NCBI GenBank assembly: GCA_045639325.1
Contig: JAZUCU010000043.1
Location: 124,001-188,000 of the forward strand
Length of the DNA stretch: 64,000 bases
Reading direction: 5' to 3'
Origin: RGIG8244 sp045639325
GTDB taxonomy: Bacteria; Verrucomicrobiota; Lentisphaeria; Victivallales; UBA1829
Part shown: positions 61,760 to 64,000 of the stretch, one piece after another
Position numbering within the stretch: position 1 is the first letter of the stretch
Layout: each line of letters begins with the position of its first letter
Program-made: the position numbers and the translations under genes
The notes under the pieces: model-generated
What the model saw: the letters and a program-made list of their open reading frames with translations, nothing else
Told to the model about the DNA's origin: nothing
The model's database searches: none

Positions 61760-62203
61760 TTATTTTACTTCGACAATACGATGATTTACGGTTTCGGTTT
61801 CCCGGGGGATGGTGACGGTCAGGACGCCATCCTTGTATTCCGCTTTTGTGTCAGCTCCGCGAACCGGTCCCGGCAGATGTACGGTTTCTGTGCAGGTGCG
61901 GCAGGAACGTTCTCTGCGGATAAAATGTCCTTTGTGTTCTTTCGGAGTAGTCTCACTTTCTGCTGTAACGGTCAATTGTGTCCCGGTTACTTCCACGTGG
62001 ATCTTATCGGCTTGATAACCGGGAAGCGGAAAGTGAACTTTCACTTCATTCTCCGTTGCTTCCATCTGTACGCCCGGCATGCCGTGTGTTCCTATGAATT
62101 CCGGAGAAAAATCCGAAAATGAGTTGAAAACATGTCTCAAAAAACGGTCAAACTCTGCTAAATTACGACCTTCCATCCATCTGCGGTTCATCAGTTCATG
62201 CAT
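61760..62203 (-). CDS. Hsp20 / alpha-crystallin small heat shock protein (first of pair)
   Basis: About 147 residues. The N-terminal tail (MHELMNRRWMEGRNLAEFDR) is followed by the alpha-crystallin domain VQMEATENEVKVHFPLPGYQ, IHVEVTGTQLTVTAESETTP and YKDGVLTVTIPRETETVNHR. It holds unfolded proteins in the cytosol. Although the frame is open to 62326, ATG 62203 is chosen because AAAGGAGAAG lies directly upstream. The extra 41 residues would lie in the promoter region. Confidence 0.93.
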   Translation of the reverse strand: MHELMNRRWMEGRNLAEFDRFLRHVFNSFSDFSPEFIGTHGMPGVQMEATENEVKVHFPLPGYQADKIHVEVTGTQLTVTAESETTPKEHKGHFIRRERSCRTCTETVHLPGPVRGADTKAEYKDGVLTVTIPRETETVNHRIVEVK

Positions 62204-62273
62204 TTTTACTTCTCCTTTATCTTTCAGGTTCAAACTTTTATCGGCTCCGTTGCCGCTCTTCGATCCTGTATAT

Positions 62274-62290
62274 AGCAAGTCCCGTGCCAA
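62274..62290 (-). promoter_or_regulatory. Sigma-54 (RpoN) promoter of the Hsp20 operon
   Basis: On the minus strand the sequence TTGGCACGGGACTTGCT (62290-62274) matches the -24/-12 consensus (TTGGCACG-N4-TTGCW), with GG and GC 10 bp apart. Expected transcription start is near 62263, giving a leader of about 60 bases. It lies correctly upstream of ATG 62203. Confidence 0.85.
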
Positions 62291-62308
62291 CTCTGTTATG
62301 ATATAGAT

Positions 62309-62360
62309 TGTGACAATATGTCGCATGTTGCAAAATATATTTAAGTGTCAATTTGTCTCA
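62309..62360. promoter_or_regulatory. Two 17-bp sites, possible enhancer-protein binding sites
   Basis: TGTGACA-ATA-TGTCGCA (62309-62325) is a near palindrome. AGTGTCA-ATT-TGTCTCA (62344-62360) matches it at 13 of 17 positions, 35 bp further. They lie 20-70 bp behind the -24 element, about -54 and -89 from the start. A sigma-54 activator could bind them. Confidence 0.55.
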
Positions 62361-62366
62361 TAATAC

Positions 62367-62394
62367 TTGACTTTTTGAAAACTTAAGGTACATT
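62367..62394 (+). promoter_or_regulatory. Predicted promoter of the zinc ribbon / exonuclease genes
   Basis: TTGACT (62367-62372), spacer 16 bp and TACATT (62389-62394), 41 bp before ATG 62436. Confidence 0.5.
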
Positions 62395-62435
62395 TCCTGT
62401 TATATCATTAAATATTAATTGGAGATAATGCTGAA

Positions 62436-62828
62436 ATGAAACCCGGTCAGTTGTTTGATTGTCCGCACTGCGGCGAAAATACGTTTCTTATGAAGGAAGC
62501 CGTTATGGATGGTTGGACAAAGAAGTGTGACGTGCTGAAATGTTCATCCTGTGGTGCTGTGATCGAGGAAATCAAAGAGGAAGCAGTTATTGCGGGTCAG
62601 ACGGGTAAAGATAACAGTAAACGTAATGCTTTGGCGGCATTGTTCGGTGAGGAGCCGGAAGATCATAAAGCTGCCAATGCGGATTTCTTCAATACGGAAA
62701 AGAAATTTTGTCGGGATTGTCAATTCAGAGTGATGAATGCGTTTCGTATCCGCTGCGGGAAACACGAGAAAGACGTGAACCCGATGGATGATTGTCCTGA
62801 TTTTAAACCTCGGATGGAAGAAAAATGA
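62436..62828 (+). CDS. Zinc ribbon protein of unknown function
   Basis: 130 residues with two Cys clusters. The first is FDCPHCGENTFLMKEAVMDG, then LKCSSCGAVIEEIKEE (two CxxC pairs, an N-terminal zinc ribbon). A second at the C-terminus is FCRDCQFRVMNAFRIRCGKH with a later CPDF. Both look like metal sites. The stop overlaps the exonuclease start by ATGA (62825-62828), so the two are coupled. I do not recognise the family. Confidence 0.78.
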   Translation: MKPGQLFDCPHCGENTFLMKEAVMDGWTKKCDVLKCSSCGAVIEEIKEEAVIAGQTGKDNSKRNALAALFGEEPEDHKAANADFFNTEKKFCRDCQFRVMNAFRIRCGKHEKDVNPMDDCPDFKPRMEEK

Positions 62829-63751
62829 AACAAGTGTTATTAATAGACGCATACGCGTGGATCTATCGTTCCTATTATGCGATCCGGCTTTTGACGAACA
62901 GTCAGGGGCAGCCGACCAATGCTGTTTTTGCAATGATCCGTTTTCTTTTGAAGTTGCAGGATGAATATCCGGAATTTGACGGTGCATTTATTTTTGACAG
63001 TGGTAAACCACAGCATCGTCTTGCGCTTGCCCCGCAGTATAAAGCGAATCGCCCGCCCATGCCGGATGAGTTGAAACAACAGACCGGGATTATCCGTGAA
63101 TTGATTACGGATTTCGGCTGGCAGAGTGTTGCGCAGGAAAATTGGGAAGCGGATGATTTGATTGGATGCATTGTGAAAAACTTTCCGAATCGGGATTTTC
63201 GTATTGTTTCCGGAGATAAAGATTTGTCGCAGCTGATTCAATCGCCCCGTGTGGAAATGCTGGTTCCTTCTCCGGATGGTAAGACTTTACAGAAGCGCGG
63301 GGATGTTGAGACGGTGGAAAAATTCGGAGTGCCGCCCTGTGCGATTCTGGATTATCTTTCTTTGATTGGTGATACATCCGATAATATTCCCGGCATTGAG
63401 GGTGTGGGGCCGAAGACGGCGGCTCAGTTGCTTCAGCAGTTTGGATCCATTGATGCCATGCTTGCGGAACCGGAAAAAATCAAGCGCGAAACATTGCGTA
63501 ATAAAATAGTGGAAAACCGGGAACGGTTGATGATCAACCGTCAACTGGTCAGTCTGCTGCAGGAGCCGGAAGCGGGGATGGTATTGACGGAAAGTCAATT
63601 CGAACGCAAGACGCCGGATTATCATAAAATTCTTTCGACGGCTCAGGCGTTGGAGCTGCGCAGTATGTATAAAGACCTGGAAAAACGCGCTGCGGAGGTG
63701 TCACCGGTGGTGAAAAATGAGGAAAAATGGGAGCAAGGCGAACTTTTTTAA
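62825..63751 (+). CDS. Stand-alone 5'-3' exonuclease (PolA N-terminal-like)
   Basis: 308 residues equal to the 5'-nuclease part of DNA polymerase I. Visible are LLIDAYAWIYRSYYAIR, FDGAFIFDSGKPQHRLALAP, NRPPMPDELKQQTGIIRE, the acidic metal loop VAQENWEADDLIGCIV, FRIVSGDKDLSQLI and the helix-hairpin-helix LIGDTSDNIPGIEGVGPKTA. It would remove RNA primers and flaps. Whether a polymerase I gene exists elsewhere cannot be seen. Starts at ATG 62825 with overlap to the zinc ribbon gene. Confidence 0.94.
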   Translation: MKQVLLIDAYAWIYRSYYAIRLLTNSQGQPTNAVFAMIRFLLKLQDEYPEFDGAFIFDSGKPQHRLALAPQYKANRPPMPDELKQQTGIIRELITDFGWQSVAQENWEADDLIGCIVKNFPNRDFRIVSGDKDLSQLIQSPRVEMLVPSPDGKTLQKRGDVETVEKFGVPPCAILDYLSLIGDTSDNIPGIEGVGPKTAAQLLQQFGSIDAMLAEPEKIKRETLRNKIVENRERLMINRQLVSLLQEPEAGMVLTESQFERKTPDYHKILSTAQALELRSMYKDLEKRAAEVSPVVKNEEKWEQGELF

Positions 63752-63782
63752 TTGAAAAATTCAAAAAAAAAGAGTAGCGGAC

Positions 63783-63810
63783 TTGCAAAGTTGAAAAAAA
63801 GGTTTATATT
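63783..63810 (+). promoter_or_regulatory. Predicted rpmH promoter
   Basis: TTGCAA (63783-63788), spacer 16 bp and TATATT (63805-63810), about 56 bp ahead of rpmH. Confidence 0.6.
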
Positions 63811-63865
63811 ATAAGGATTTTGTAATTCAGATTAATTACTTACATGAATAGAAAGGTCAAAAACA

Positions 63866-64000
63866 ATGAAAAGAACGTATCAGCCTTCCGTGATTAAAAG
63901 AGCACGCAAATTCGGTTTCCGCGCCAGAATGGCAACCCGTGGTGGACGCAAAGTTCTCGCACGTCGTCGTCAGAAAGGTCGTAAAACTCTGACCGCTTGA
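63866..64000 (+). CDS. rpmH: 50S ribosomal protein L34
   Basis: 44 residues (MKRTYQPSVIKRARKFGFRA then RMATRGGRKVLARRRQKGRK), the typical length, basic and highly conserved. It ends exactly at the window edge with TGA. In bacteria rnpA usually follows and the origin region may be near; both lie outside the window. GAAAGGTCAAAAACA serves as ribosome site. Confidence 0.98.
   Translation: MKRTYQPSVIKRARKFGFRARMATRGGRKVLARRRQKGRKTLTA

Noticed and set aside
62204..62326. Longer Hsp20 start at 62326
   Set aside because: It would put the sigma-54 promoter and its -12 element inside the coding region; AAAGGAG supports 62203.

Overview
The window is one contiguous stretch of bacterial chromosome, densely coded on both strands. 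Several signs point to a Lentisphaerota (Victivallales-like) or closely related PVC-group anaerobe. These are a bacterial A/V-type ATPase operon with a DUF2764 subunit, G-type pseudopilins with the F-T/S-L-x-E cleavage motif, a glycoside hydrolase family 20 gene, complete rhaA and rhaB, and a very large secreted-type repeat protein. This assignment is an inference from gene content. There is no rRNA in the window.

Layout. 1-4766 (minus): V-ATPase genes E, DUF2764, A, B and D (D runs off the left edge). 4973-10075 (plus): exported coiled-coil protein, folD, TPR lipoprotein, dnaG, kdsD. 10175-13831 (plus): an AT-rich block with a UbiA-type phosphoribosyltransferase-like protein, a B12-binding radical SAM protein and a polytopic membrane protein. 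It is followed by a probable transposase remnant and looks acquired. 14149-23187 (minus): two pseudopilins, GH20, gpsA, plsY, GT2, Fe-ADH, rnc, leuB. 23530-26427 (plus): stand-alone Lrp sensor domain, comF-like gene, accD, 4.5S SRP RNA, rph. 26501-29966: GDPD, amidohydrolase, a lone Rossmann fragment, and an AAA/DUF4143 ATPase read from a promoter set in palindromic repeats. 30130-34220 (plus): cupin, a GMP synthase with a collapsed amidotransferase domain, comM, an RNA methyltransferase. 34224-35644 (minus): initiating sugar transferase and GT2. 35807-39393 (plus): phosphomannomutase, zinc ribbon protein, TPP riboswitch and thiC, two tandem tRNA-Lys genes. 39659-52223 (plus): a 3289-residue repeat protein directly followed by rhaA and rhaB. 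52306-59637 (minus): nusA, infB, rbfA, nrnA, truB and an acidic His/Cys-rich protein. 59941-64000: sigma-70 family factor (plus), two Hsp20 genes (minus) behind a sigma-54 promoter, zinc ribbon protein and 5'-3' exonuclease (plus), and rpmH at the right edge.

How the genes work together. Most are housekeeping: ion-driven ATPase, one-carbon metabolism, phospholipid synthesis (gpsA, plsY), fatty acid synthesis (accD), LPS Kdo supply (kdsD) and translation initiation or RNA maturation (nusA to truB). The accessory interest lies in the AT-rich lipid/glycan block, the truncated GMP synthase, the giant protein coupled to rhamnose catabolism, the repeat-embedded promoter of the AAA ATPase and the sigma-54 control of Hsp20. 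Many promoters found by eye share TTGACA or TTGCAA, a 16-17 bp spacer and TATATT.
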